A DNA stretch of 22,367 nucleotides from CAYJMQ01 sp964371555. Lineage in GTDB: Bacteria; Bdellovibrionota; JACOXK01; 2-02-FULL-40-11. The DNA lies in assembly GCA_964371555.1 (NCBI GenBank), contig CAYJMQ010000034.1, positions 1 through 22,367 of the forward strand, read 5' to 3'. Every line of letters starts with the position of its first letter. Positions within the stretch are counted from its first letter, which is position 1. The notes under the pieces are model-generated. The model was not told where the DNA came from and did no database searches. It worked only from the letters and a program-made list of their open reading frames with translations. The position numbers and the translations under genes are program-made. Shown here in pieces: positions 6,978-14,902 of this stretch.

Positions 6978-7570
6978 TTTTCTTTTTCCTTTTTTAAAAG
7001 ATCAACTTGCCGAAAAATAAATTTAAACTGCGATTCCATGGAGACAAACCTCTCTTGAGAAGAATAAATCTGCTCCCTTATTTTATTCCAAAACGAAACC
7101 TCCTCTTCAAACCGACCCAAAAGAGAGAGGAGGGTATCATTCAGTTGATCTTTTACTTCCTGAAGCGCATCCTTTTTCCTCAGCATGAGCGGGGTTTTAA
7201 AATCATGCTCCAAGGCAATTTTTTTCAGTCGGCGCGAGATCGAAAAGACCGGCCCTGCGATGCGGTGGCTCAAAAAGAGCCCCCACAGGGAAAGAAGCGC
7301 CGCCATCAGCACAAAAATGACCGTAAAAACAACAAAGACAATGGTTCGCTGATAGGAAAGCAGATCCCGGGTTTCAGGCAAAAGATGGAGGCCGCGATCG
7401 AGTTGCAGGAGCCAGTTGATTTCTACGATGGCGTAAAGAATTCCCCCGATCATCAATGACGCAAAAAAAGCGCAAGACAAAAAGACACCTATATACCTCA
7501 GCTGAAAACGACGGTTGATGAGATAACGGGTCCGTCTAACCCAGCTCTTTTTCTGGGCAATTTCATTCAT
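6962..7570 (-). CDS. Two-TM HAMP-domain membrane protein without an output domain (paralogue 2)
   Basis: This 202-residue protein has the same plan as the one at 4644-5279. It has an N-terminal RTRYLINRRFQLRYIG segment, TM1 at about residues 29-52, a short periplasmic loop, and TM2 at about 75-98. A HAMP domain follows, starting LSHRIAGPVFSI and containing LRKKDALQEVKDQLN. The tail is a coiled coil of about 50 residues (EEEVSFWNKIREQI to the C-terminal KKEKEKC), longer than in paralogue 1. No enzymatic output domain is present. It is the first gene of a three-gene operon with two envelope proteins and has a good upstream promoter. A role as a transmembrane signalling or scaffolding subunit is inference. 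Confidence 0.8.
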   Translation of the reverse strand: MNEIAQKKSWVRRTRYLINRRFQLRYIGVFLSCAFFASLMIGGILYAIVEINWLLQLDRGLHLLPETRDLLSYQRTIVFVVFTVIFVLMAALLSLWGLFLSHRIAGPVFSISRRLKKIALEHDFKTPLMLRKKDALQEVKDQLNDTLLSLLGRFEEEVSFWNKIREQIYSSQERFVSMESQFKFIFRQVDLLKKEKEKCLDG

Positions 7571-7674
7571 AAATCAAATAAAATCAATAAGTTATGTTAA
7601 AAAACTTTTTGCGTGGATTCAAGAGTCGTCTCTCGTTAAGTTACCCACAAACGTTCCACACAACGAATAAATCA

Positions 7675-7703
7675 ATTATAACCGCAGGGGATTTAAAAAA
7701 CAA
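7675..7703 (-). promoter_or_regulatory. Sigma-70-type promoter for the HAMP-2 operon
   Basis: On the minus strand, TTGTTT (7703-7698), a 17-bp spacer and a consensus TATAAT (7680-7675) are visible. The predicted start near 7668 gives a leader of about 98 nt. That leader holds nothing else I could identify. Confidence 0.6.
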
Positions 7704-7722
7704 ATGCCCTTTTTTGTCCCCC

Positions 7723-7752
7723 TTGTTTTAGACACTCTGAATTTGCTATGCT
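7723..7752 (+). promoter_or_regulatory. Extended -10 promoter for the 7777 gene
   Basis: TTGTTT (7723-7728), an 18-bp spacer and TATGCT (7747-7752) are preceded by an extended TGC. The predicted start near 7759 leaves a short leader that still contains GGAAGG before the GTG start. This promoter and the HAMP-2 promoter are divergent. Confidence 0.5.
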
Positions 7753-7776
7753 TTCTTTGGAAGGCTTGGACAAAGT

Positions 7777-8166
7777 GTGGGTTCAAAAAAAGGGATGTTC
7801 ATTGGTATTTTGATTGCGCTCATTCTCTGTGTGAGCGCGATATTCTTTCTGTCCGGCAGATATCTTTTCGTCCCTCCCGAAGAACGTATCCCTGCGGAGG
7901 CAGTCATTATAGGCTCAGGGGAACCGATCAAAAGCACATTTTACAAAAACATCCCCCGCCTTGAGCTTCAGTTTGTGGAAGGGACGAAAGAAGAAGAGAT
8001 TCGTGAATGGCTGAAACGATATGAAATTATTCTTTTAAAGTACGATGCCGAAACGGCTGTCGCAGAAATCGCGCCGACAGATCCATCACAAAATATTATC
8101 GATGTAAAAGAACAAATCAGCGCCGGGAAAAATCCAAATCTCAAATCTATCACACTCGTTGAATAG
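7777..8166 (+). CDS. Small single-TM protein with a possible protease-propeptide-like domain
   Basis: This 129-residue protein starts at GTG 7777, with ATG 7795 as an alternative. It has a cytoplasmic KK, one TM helix (IGILIALILCVSAIFFL, about residues 9-25), then an extracytoplasmic domain. The segment LELQFVEGTKEEEIREWLKRY (about 62-82) is followed by a strand and an acidic AVAEI segment. This recalls the beta-alpha-beta layout of subtilase propeptide or fervidolysin N-terminal-like domains (a strand ending in GT, then an EEI helix). The match is by eye only, and no protease gene is adjacent. It ends 4 bp from the convergent ftsY stop. Confidence 0.6.
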   Translation: MGSKKGMFIGILIALILCVSAIFFLSGRYLFVPPEERIPAEAVIIGSGEPIKSTFYKNIPRLELQFVEGTKEEEIREWLKRYEIILLKYDAETAVAEIAPTDPSQNIIDVKEQISAGKNPNLKSITLVE

Positions 8167-8170
8167 ATTC

Positions 8171-9058
8171 TCAGAATGACGATGTAAGACGATTTAAAAA
8201 ATCTGACCCGTAAAAGGGAACAAGGTGATCTTCTTTTTCACCCACTCCCAAAAAAAGAACCGGAATCCCAAATTCGGCGGTAATCGATATTAAAATTCCC
8301 CCTTTGGCCGTGCCATCCATCTTCGTAAGAATAATCCCTGTCAAGCCAACCGCTTCATGAAACTCACGACATTGGTTTAACGCGTTATGTCCAGTATTCG
8401 CATCGATAACACCCCAGATTTCATGCGGGGCGGAAGGGATTACCTTTTGAATCACACGTTTCATTTTCTTGAGCTCTTCCATCAGCGGCTCACGCGTATG
8501 CATGCGACCCGCGGTATCAATCAGAACAACCGCGTTATTTCGTTTCACCGCCTTCCCCAATCCATCAAATACCACTGACGAGGGATCCCCCTTTTCCTTT
8601 GAAAAAACTTCAATCCCCAGACGCTCTCCCCATCGCTTGAGTTGATCGCAAGACGCAGCCCGAAAGGTGTCAGCCGCCACCATCAAAACCTGCTTCCCCC
8701 CTTTTTTAAAATAGTGGGCGCTCTTTGCAACCGTCGTTGTCTTTCCCACACCATTGATTCCCACAACCATGATGACGAATGGGGAGGTGTGGATATCGAT
8801 TTTTTTTTCAACCTTCAAAAGAAGCGGATAAAGAGTCGCTTTTAACTGGTCTTGAAATTCTGAAAGAGTGAGACCACCCGCATCTCTCAGCCTCTCTTTA
8901 ATCTGAAAACCAAGCCTCTCTATGGTATGAACCCCCATATCTGACTCATAAAGAAGCTCCTCAAATTGTTCCCATGTCTCAGCATTGAGTTTACGCGAAG
9001 AGCCAAAGAAATTTCTAATTTTTTCAAAGGCAGAAAACATGTCATCCTGTGATATCAC
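8171..9058 (-). CDS. ftsY: Signal recognition particle receptor FtsY
   Basis: This 295-residue SRP-family GTPase receives SRP-ribosome complexes at the membrane for co-translational insertion. An N-domain helical bundle (about residues 1-90) precedes the G domain. Its motifs are G1 GINGVGKTTT (100-109), ADTFRAAS (129-136), G3 DTAGR (181-185) and G4 TKMDGTAKGG (245-254). There is no long acidic A domain, as in many compact FtsY proteins. The C-terminal motif reads PFYGSDFLNRL, an unusual variant of the common PFDPxxFVxAL end. The GTG at 9058 lacks an obvious ribosome site. ATG 9040 (residue 7) follows AGGA at a short 4-nt spacing and may be the true start. It lies 22 bp downstream of smc. Confidence 0.95.
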   Translation of the reverse strand: MISQDDMFSAFEKIRNFFGSSRKLNAETWEQFEELLYESDMGVHTIERLGFQIKERLRDAGGLTLSEFQDQLKATLYPLLLKVEKKIDIHTSPFVIMVVGINGVGKTTTVAKSAHYFKKGGKQVLMVAADTFRAASCDQLKRWGERLGIEVFSKEKGDPSSVVFDGLGKAVKRNNAVVLIDTAGRMHTREPLMEELKKMKRVIQKVIPSAPHEIWGVIDANTGHNALNQCREFHEAVGLTGIILTKMDGTAKGGILISITAEFGIPVLFLGVGEKEDHLVPFYGSDFLNRLTSSF

Positions 9059-9060
9059 AG
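9047..9060. other. Perfect 14-bp palindrome over the ftsY start
   Basis: ctgtgatatcacag is exactly self-complementary. It covers the GTG start candidate and lies in and just after the 22-bp smc-ftsY spacer. The half-sites resemble TGTGA/TCACA operators, but the 2-bp centre does not fit a CRP/FNR site (6 or 4 bp). It could be an operator, an RNA hairpin stem, or chance. Confidence 0.35.
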
Positions 9061-9080
9061 AAAAAAGAGGTGAGTAAAGG

Positions 9081-12000
9081 CTAGTTGCGGCTCTCCGCCA
9101 TCTTTACCGCACGATCGAATTTGACGGAAACCATCATGGAAACCCCGGCGGTTTCCATCGTTACGCCATAGAGTGTGTCGGCCATCTCCATCGTTTTTTT
9201 ATTATGGGTAATCACAATAAATTGTGAATGCTTTGTCATCTGGCGAACCATTTCATTGAAACGACCCACATTCACATCATCCAGCGGCGCGTCAACCTCA
9301 TCGAGAAGACAAAACGGACTCGGCCTCATTAAAAATGCCGCGAAAATAAGGCTTACGGCGGTCAGCGCTTTTTCCCCGCCTGACAAAAGATCGATGTTTT
9401 GATGCTTTTTTCCAGGGGGTTTGGCCGTAATATCGACCCCCGTCTCTAAAAGATTTTCCGGGTCTGTCAAAATCAGCTCAGCGCGCCCCCCCCCAAACAA
9501 TATCGGAAATACCTTTTTAAAATTCTCATTTACGCGCGCAAATGTCTCTTCAAAGCGCTCTCTTGAAATGCGATTGATCTTCTCAATCGTCTTCTTTAGG
9601 CTCTCCATTGAATGAAGAAGATCTTGTCTTTGAGTTTCCAGCGTATCATATCGCGTTTTTAGTTCTTGAAACTCCTCAATCGCTGTTAAATTCACCTCCC
9701 CCATATGGCCCGCTTTTTCTTTCAGCGTGGCAAGATGTTTTTGATCCTCTTCACCCAGCTGTTTTTGTTGATACCGGTCGCACACCTCGTTAAGCTCAAG
9801 CAGATATTTTTCCCTCACCTGATCGCATAAGTGTCTGAGCGTCATCTGGCACTGAGAAAACTTCAGGTCTTGATCATGAAACGAGGTTTCGATTTTATGA
9901 AGCTCGCTCCGATGTCTTCTTAAATCTTCCTCCAGAGTCTTTGTTTCCAGATTTTTCTGATCAAAAGAAATTTTGAGCGCTGAAAGTTCTTCTTTTTGGG
10001 TCTCATGTTCTTTGATGAGCGTTTGCAAAAGCCCTTCATCTTCCTGGATTTCGACGCCCACTGTTTTTTGCCGCTCAAGCGATAGCTGAATCGCCTGGCG
10101 CTTCTCATCGATTTCAGAAAGAATCGTCTTTAAATTTAGGTCTAGCTGCCCTTTCTGTCTCTCAAGCGCATCTTTCTTTTCCTTGAGAGACGCCTGGGTC
10201 ACCTGAAGTTCCGTAAAAGCCTTTTTCTTTGTTTCAATCGCAACCGCTACTTTTTGATGGGTTGACTCTGCCACGGCAACCTCCGCCCCCTTTGCCTTTT
10301 TCTTCTCTTCGAATGATTGTTTTCTGGCCTCTTCTTTTGCAGCCTCCTCTGAAAGCTGGGTTTTTAGCAGAAGTTCGTCATTCTTTTCATCAGCCAGGGC
10401 TTCCTTTTCTTCTTGAAGCCTCTCCAAATTCTCCTCATTTTTTAAGACATCTCTCTCATAGCTCGTCCGAAGCATCTCGGTTTCATGAAATTTTTGCTGA
10501 AAAGATTCAATTTGGCTGGAAAGCGCGCCAATTCGGCTAGCGGATTCTTCCGCTTCCAATGAAAACCCGGCGTATAATTTCTCAAGCCTCGTTCGTTCAG
10601 CCAGAAGTTCTTTTGCTTCTCTCTTTTGAGCGAGAATCCCTTTGTGAGATCCCTTCCCTTTTCCTCCAAACAAAAATCCAGAAACCCCAATCGACTCTCC
10701 TTCCTTCGTCACAAAAGTGTAGACGCCGGGCGTCTGATACCAGAAATCCAGCGCCTTTTTAAAATCTGATACAAGATAGGTATTTTTAAGAAGCGCGCAA
10801 ACCACTGGCTGATACTCTTTGGGTATCCGGACCTTTTCTAAAAGGGATTCATAATTTGAATCGGTCATTGAATCAGTTAGGGGTTTCATCGCCGGCCTTG
10901 AGACGTCTTCCATCGGAAGAAACAATGAAACCCCGCTTTCTTTTGCTTTTAAATGATCGATGATTTTCAAAGCATCATGAGGTTTTTCTACGAGCATTGC
11001 CCGCAGGCGATTTTCAAGAACAGTCTCCAGGGCTTTTTCATGTTGAACATCCACCTCCAAAATGTCAGAAAGGGTTCCCAAAATATGAAAATTTATTCTT
11101 TCTTCATCGGAAAAACAGCCGATGCCGGCCATTTCCTCTTCGAGTTCCCCCTTTAGCTCCGCCAAAGATTGAATGCGGGAGCTGACAAGCTGAAGCCCTT
11201 CTTTGGCCTCCTCTTTCTTTTGAAGCAGCAGCGTATAATTCTCTTTTAGCCCCTTTAGTTCCAGTTCGGTCCGGACCTTTTGATTTTGAATCTCCCTTTG
11301 ATCTCCATGAACCTTTGAAATCGTAGCTTCAATTTCGTCTTTCGCTTTCCCAAATTTTTTAAGTTCGGCCTCTAAGTCTTCCTCTTCTTCAGATAATTCC
11401 TCTATTCGGGATCCGGCCTCCCCCTTTTTTTCGTCAAGATGAATCAGCCGATGACTGGCCTTCGTCAGTTCTGTAACAATCGAAACGAGTTCCTCCTTAT
11501 CCTGGTCTATCTTGGATCTCAGATGCAGAGATTTTTGAACTTCACTCTCTATCTCTTTTTCGTGGCGCCCTACCCCCTCTTTTACCTGATATTCCTGCCT
11601 GATAACTTCTTCCAAAGCCTGAACGACATTTCTAAGACTCTTTTCAATCTGCTCCCTTTTGGTTTGAATGGTCTGAATATCTTCTTCGTCTTTCTTTTGA
11701 AGTGACAGCCAGTGCTCAATCTCTTTTTTCCTGAGCCCCCTCGTGCTCTCTAATTGATAAATTTTTTGCTGATGCTGATAGAGAAGCTGCTGCAGATTCT
11801 CAAGCCCCTTTTCCATCTCCGTCAGATTGAGTTTGAGTTTTTCCGATTCGTTCTCTTTTTTCTGCATCTCTGTCAGAAATGTCTCACGCTTGAGCTGCTC
11901 TTCTTTTTGAAGGGTTTCAATTTTTTCCAATTCCAGGCTCTGCTGAACATACTGGTGGCTGATAATGGTAAGTTCGATCTCACGGATTTCTTCTTTGATT

Positions 12001-12659
12001 TGTTTATAACGCTCTGCTTTTTTTGCCTGGCGCTCCAAAGAGTCGATCTGCCTTTTGATTTCAGAAATGATGTCATTTAAACGAAGCAGATTCTGCTCTG
12101 TCGCTTCTATTTTTAACTGGGCTTCATGTTTGCGGCTCTTAAACTTAACAATCCCGGCCGCCTCCTCTATAAATGTCCGACGTTCCTCTGGTTTTTGGGA
12201 AACAATTTTTCCGATATGCCCCTGTTCAATCACTGAATACGATTTGGCGCCAACACCACTGTCCATAAAAAGTTCGAGGACATCCCGCAATCGGCAGGGG
12301 GTTTTATTGATCAGATATTCACTCTCACCGCTTCGATAGAGTCTTCGCGTTACCGTAATTTCTGAAAATTGGCTGTACTGGGCAGGCACACCGCCATCTT
12401 CTGTTGAGAGCGTCAAATGAACCTCTGTCATCCCGGATTGGGGATGTCCTTCGCTCCCGGCAAAAATGATATCCCCCATCTCACTTCCACGAAGATGTTT
12501 TGGGCTTTGATCCCCCATCACCCAAAAAATTGCATCGACAATGTTGCTTTTTCCACAGCCGTTTGGGCCGACAACGGCTGTGATTCCATCTTCAAATTCA
12601 ATGGTCGTCTTATTCATAAAAGATTTAAAACCAACCATCTCTAAATGAGCAAGCTTCAT
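9081..12659 (-). CDS. smc: Chromosome segregation ATPase SMC
   Basis: This 1192-residue condensin subunit has the normal length for bacterial SMC. The N-terminal head has Walker A GPNGCGKSN (31-39) and FIEEAAGIVKFKSRK, where the coil begins. A long coiled coil runs to a hinge at about residues 505-680, with LGTLSDILEVD, LENRLRAMLVE and a GFLFGGKGKG loop. A second long coil returns to the C-terminal head, with signature LLSGGEKALTA (about 1093-1103) and Walker B CLLDEVDAPLDD. It forms a dimer that loads on DNA and, with ScpA and ScpB (not in this window), extrudes loops and resolves sister chromosomes. ATG 12659 has AAAGGA upstream. Transcription probably continues into ftsY. Confidence 0.97.
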   Translation of the reverse strand: MKLAHLEMVGFKSFMNKTTIEFEDGITAVVGPNGCGKSNIVDAIFWVMGDQSPKHLRGSEMGDIIFAGSEGHPQSGMTEVHLTLSTEDGGVPAQYSQFSEITVTRRLYRSGESEYLINKTPCRLRDVLELFMDSGVGAKSYSVIEQGHIGKIVSQKPEERRTFIEEAAGIVKFKSRKHEAQLKIEATEQNLLRLNDIISEIKRQIDSLERQAKKAERYKQIKEEIREIELTIISHQYVQQSLELEKIETLQKEEQLKRETFLTEMQKKENESEKLKLNLTEMEKGLENLQQLLYQHQQKIYQLESTRGLRKKEIEHWLSLQKKDEEDIQTIQTKREQIEKSLRNVVQALEEVIRQEYQVKEGVGRHEKEIESEVQKSLHLRSKIDQDKEELVSIVTELTKASHRLIHLDEKKGEAGSRIEELSEEEEDLEAELKKFGKAKDEIEATISKVHGDQREIQNQKVRTELELKGLKENYTLLLQKKEEAKEGLQLVSSRIQSLAELKGELEEEMAGIGCFSDEERINFHILGTLSDILEVDVQHEKALETVLENRLRAMLVEKPHDALKIIDHLKAKESGVSLFLPMEDVSRPAMKPLTDSMTDSNYESLLEKVRIPKEYQPVVCALLKNTYLVSDFKKALDFWYQTPGVYTFVTKEGESIGVSGFLFGGKGKGSHKGILAQKREAKELLAERTRLEKLYAGFSLEAEESASRIGALSSQIESFQQKFHETEMLRTSYERDVLKNEENLERLQEEKEALADEKNDELLLKTQLSEEAAKEEARKQSFEEKKKAKGAEVAVAESTHQKVAVAIETKKKAFTELQVTQASLKEKKDALERQKGQLDLNLKTILSEIDEKRQAIQLSLERQKTVGVEIQEDEGLLQTLIKEHETQKEELSALKISFDQKNLETKTLEEDLRRHRSELHKIETSFHDQDLKFSQCQMTLRHLCDQVREKYLLELNEVCDRYQQKQLGEEDQKHLATLKEKAGHMGEVNLTAIEEFQELKTRYDTLETQRQDLLHSMESLKKTIEKINRISRERFEETFARVNENFKKVFPILFGGGRAELILTDPENLLETGVDITAKPPGKKHQNIDLLSGGEKALTAVSLIFAAFLMRPSPFCLLDEVDAPLDDVNVGRFNEMVRQMTKHSQFIVITHNKKTMEMADTLYGVTMETAGVSMMVSVKFDRAVKMAESRN

Positions 12660-12724
12660 GATTTCCTTTTGGAGAGAAACATTATGACCATACGTTACAA
12701 TACCTGTGTTATAAAATCTTGTCT

Positions 12725-12753
12725 AATCTAGCATTTTCATGAGTTGTTTTCAA
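12725..12753 (-). promoter_or_regulatory. Sigma-70-type promoter for smc-ftsY
   Basis: On the minus strand, TTGAAA (12753-12748), a 17-bp spacer ending in TGC (extended -10) and TAGATT (12730-12725) are visible. The predicted start near 12718 gives a leader of about 59 nt before the smc ATG. The promoter lies between the coiled-coil gene stop and smc. Confidence 0.55.
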
Positions 12754-12770
12754 TGAGATAAAGGAGGATA

Positions 12771-13319
12771 TCAGGCGACTTTTTTGGTTTTTTTGGGGGG
12801 GATATCGGCAGAAGATTCTTGAGTCACCTCTTCTTCAATTTTTCGAATAGAAGATTCGATCTCAATCTCGGTGTCGCTCTCTAAAAGGGCTGTCCCCAGT
12901 TTCAGCGCGCGAAGGACTCTGTCAATTCGATTTTTCCAAACTTGAATCTTCTTTTGCGCGTCCCCTTCGCGCGCTGAAAGCGATTCCATTTCGTATTCCA
13001 ACGCATCGATTTTTCGTTTCATCTCAAGAAGTTTTTTATCTTTTGAAGAAAGGAGGGTTTCAGAATCCCGTTTGACGATTTCGAGTTTTGCTTCGAGCTC
13101 TTTCTCTTTGACACGGATTTGCTGAATATCGCGCTTCACACGCTCCCTGAGTTCCTGATGCTCGCGCTCTGTTTTCTCAAGCCTCTGGGCGGCCTCATCC
13201 GCGCGCATCTGTGAAATCGAAAGCTGTTCTCTCGCGCGATTGAGATCATTTTTGACGTTCTCAATCTCTTTTTCTTTGAGCGCAAGCTGCTCTTTAAGGA
13301 TTTTAATATTCTCTTCCAT
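12771..13319 (-). CDS. Coiled-coil protein of unknown function upstream of smc
   Basis: The chosen ATG 13319 gives 182 residues and has AGGAAA about 9 nt upstream. A longer in-frame start at 13367 lacks a ribosome site. From about residue 5 to 130 the protein is an almost unbroken, highly charged heptad coiled coil (ENIKILKEQLALKEKEIE onward). A small globular or helical segment with WKNRIDRVLRALKLGTALL follows. It ends in an acidic stretch and a lysine-rich tail (PPKKTKKVA). There is no signal peptide or TM segment, so it is cytosolic. The family is not recognised. Its position before smc and the basic tail are suggestive of a nucleoid, division or polarity role, but that is speculation. Confidence 0.7.
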   Translation of the reverse strand: MEENIKILKEQLALKEKEIENVKNDLNRAREQLSISQMRADEAAQRLEKTEREHQELRERVKRDIQQIRVKEKELEAKLEIVKRDSETLLSSKDKKLLEMKRKIDALEYEMESLSAREGDAQKKIQVWKNRIDRVLRALKLGTALLESDTEIEIESSIRKIEEEVTQESSADIPPKKTKKVA

Positions 13320-13388
13320 GAAACACTTTTTCCTGACCGCCCCAATCGCAACGACGTACTGTTCCACAAGTTATTGGACTTACTTATA

Positions 13389-13416
13389 ATTCTAGTCAGA
13401 AAAGCGGCAATGTCAA
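13389..13416 (-). promoter_or_regulatory. Sigma-70-type promoter for the coiled-coil gene
   Basis: On the minus strand, a consensus TTGACA (13416-13411) and TAGAAT (13394-13389) are separated by 16 bp. An overlapping pair, TTGCCG and TATAAG, also exists. The predicted start near 13382 gives a leader of about 63 nt to ATG 13319, which supports that start choice. Confidence 0.55.
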
Positions 13417-13427
13417 AAGCCTAAGGC

Positions 13428-13456
13428 TAGACACCCCTTGAGGCATTTGTTACAGT
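13428..13456 (+). promoter_or_regulatory. Possible promoter for the transporter gene
   Basis: TAGACA (13428-13433), a 17-bp spacer and TACAGT (13451-13456) fit a moderate sigma-70 promoter divergent from the coiled-coil gene promoter. The predicted start near 13463 would leave only about 8 nt before GTG 13471, so the mRNA would be nearly leaderless. Confidence 0.3.
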
Positions 13457-13470
13457 GTAAATACTCAATC

Positions 13471-14902
13471 GTGAACCTCGAGGCGACAAAAGAGGAGTCG
13501 CAGTCCTCAGAACCACAGNNNNNNNNNNNNNNNNNNNNNNNNNNNNNNNNNNNNNNNNNNNNNNNNNNNNNNNNNNNNNNNNNNNNNNNNNNNNNNNNNN
13601 NNNNNNNNNNNNNNNNNNCCACAGGCCGTAGGCCAGATCTTATACCTGGCTATATTCTTCTTTCTCATCATCGCCGCCTTTTGGACGCTTAAGCCGCTCA
13701 GAACCTCAGGTGTCATAAAAGCGTTCGGGGCTGACTATTATCCGCTTTTTAAACAGGGGGTGGCTCTCATTATCCCGATGATCATTCCCATCTATTATCT
13801 CTTCACCTCCTTTCTGGACAGGGCTCAGATCATTTATATTTTTATTCTTTTTCTTTCAGTCGCCAATATCTCGTTGTGGTGGATGTTTGAACATCTTCAA
13901 TCCAATTGGGTTCAGGCGGGATTTTTTTTCTATGTCGATGCGTTTGTCACGATCATGGTGACCCTTTTCTTTACTTACCTCAACCAAATCTACAACCCCG
14001 CCCAGGCAAAAAAGAGCTGGGCATATATCGGCTGCGGGGGGATTCTGGGCGGCATCGCCGGTTCTTCCATTTCTGGATGGCTCAGCGCCCTTTTAGAGAA
14101 TCGGATTATTTTGACTGCCAATCTGTTTATTCTGCCAATCATCTTTATCATTCATCGGATCGAACGTTATCCTTCCGTAAAAGTCTTTAAAAAGAAAATC
14201 CTTTGCGGCAAAGACACAAAATCGACCTGGGAGATTTTCTACGAGGGAATTCGTGTTGTGTTCAAATCCAAATATCTTCTTTGCATCGTCTCAATCGTCG
14301 GATTTTATGAAATTGTTTCTACGATTATCGATTATCAGTTTGCGGAAATTCTCTCTAAAATTTTTAAATCCCCGCATGAAATGGCGGGATTTCATGGAAA
14401 AGTCTTTTTTATCGCCCAGATCGGTTCATTGCTGGTTCAACTTCTGATGACCCCTTATATCTTAAAGCGATACGGACAATTCCCCGCGCTCCTTTTTTTG
14501 CCTTTAACCTTGCTCTTGGGATCGGTTGCCTTCATGATTTTTCTCTGGCCCCTTATCATCATCGCAAGCATCGGTATGGAAGCCGCCTTTTCTTATTCGA
14601 TCAATCAGGTGTCGAAAGAGACCCTTTATGTTCCGCTCGACAATATTGCGAAAGTGAAAGGAAAGGCCTTTATTGATATGTTTGTATTTCGGGGGGCTAA
14701 GGCAATCGGCGCTGTGATTCTTTTGTCCTACACGCTATGGCTCAGCCACCGCGGTTTCACCCCTCATTTTTTAATGTCCGTCAATATCGTTGCCATCGCT
14801 CTGTGGCTTTTTTCTGTTTTTTATATCGGGAAAATGATCAGAAACTCTTACCAGACAGTCCGGATCAGCCCAACAATTCGTGGGCGGTCATCTGAGATGT
14901 AA
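13471..14902 (+). CDS. ATP:ADP antiporter-like (NTT/TLC-related) MFS transporter, interrupted by the N gap
   Basis: After the gap, an open frame from 13619 encodes 427 residues of an MFS-type membrane protein. TM1 is LYLAIFFFLIIAAFWTLK, directly followed by KPLRTSGVIKAFGADYYP. About eleven further hydrophobic segments follow, and a conserved ETLYVPLDN...KGKAFIDMFVFRGAKAIG region lies near the C terminus. The KPLR and ETLYVPL..KxKAFID..VFRG motifs are typical of the ATP:ADP antiporter family and its free-living bacterial relatives, whose substrates are mostly unknown. Before the gap, GTG 13471 opens VNLEATKEESQSSEPQ in the matching phase. Joining the two at the shared CCACAG gives 441 residues, normal for the group. 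The 3' end overlaps the convergent lipoprotein gene by 55 bp. Confidence 0.75.
13519..13618. other. Assembly gap of exactly 100 N
   Basis: The round 100-N block is a scaffolding placeholder, not a measured distance. Both flanks carry the hexamer ccacag (13513-13518 and 13619-13624), which suggests the contigs touch or overlap here. Confidence 0.95.

Noticed and set aside
9175..12644. Many plus-strand frames of 60-110 codons opposite smc
   Set aside because: They are shadows of the intact smc coding sequence, with no ribosome sites and no recognisable protein pattern.
12760..12772. aaaggaggata on the plus strand, a perfect ribosome-site-like sequence
   Set aside because: No start codon or reading frame follows at a usable distance, and the region lies at the end of the minus-strand coiled-coil gene.
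13483..13501. Small hairpin gcgac...gtcgc left of the gap
   Set aside because: The stem is only 5 bp with a 9-nt loop and falls inside the probable transporter coding sequence. It is likely chance.
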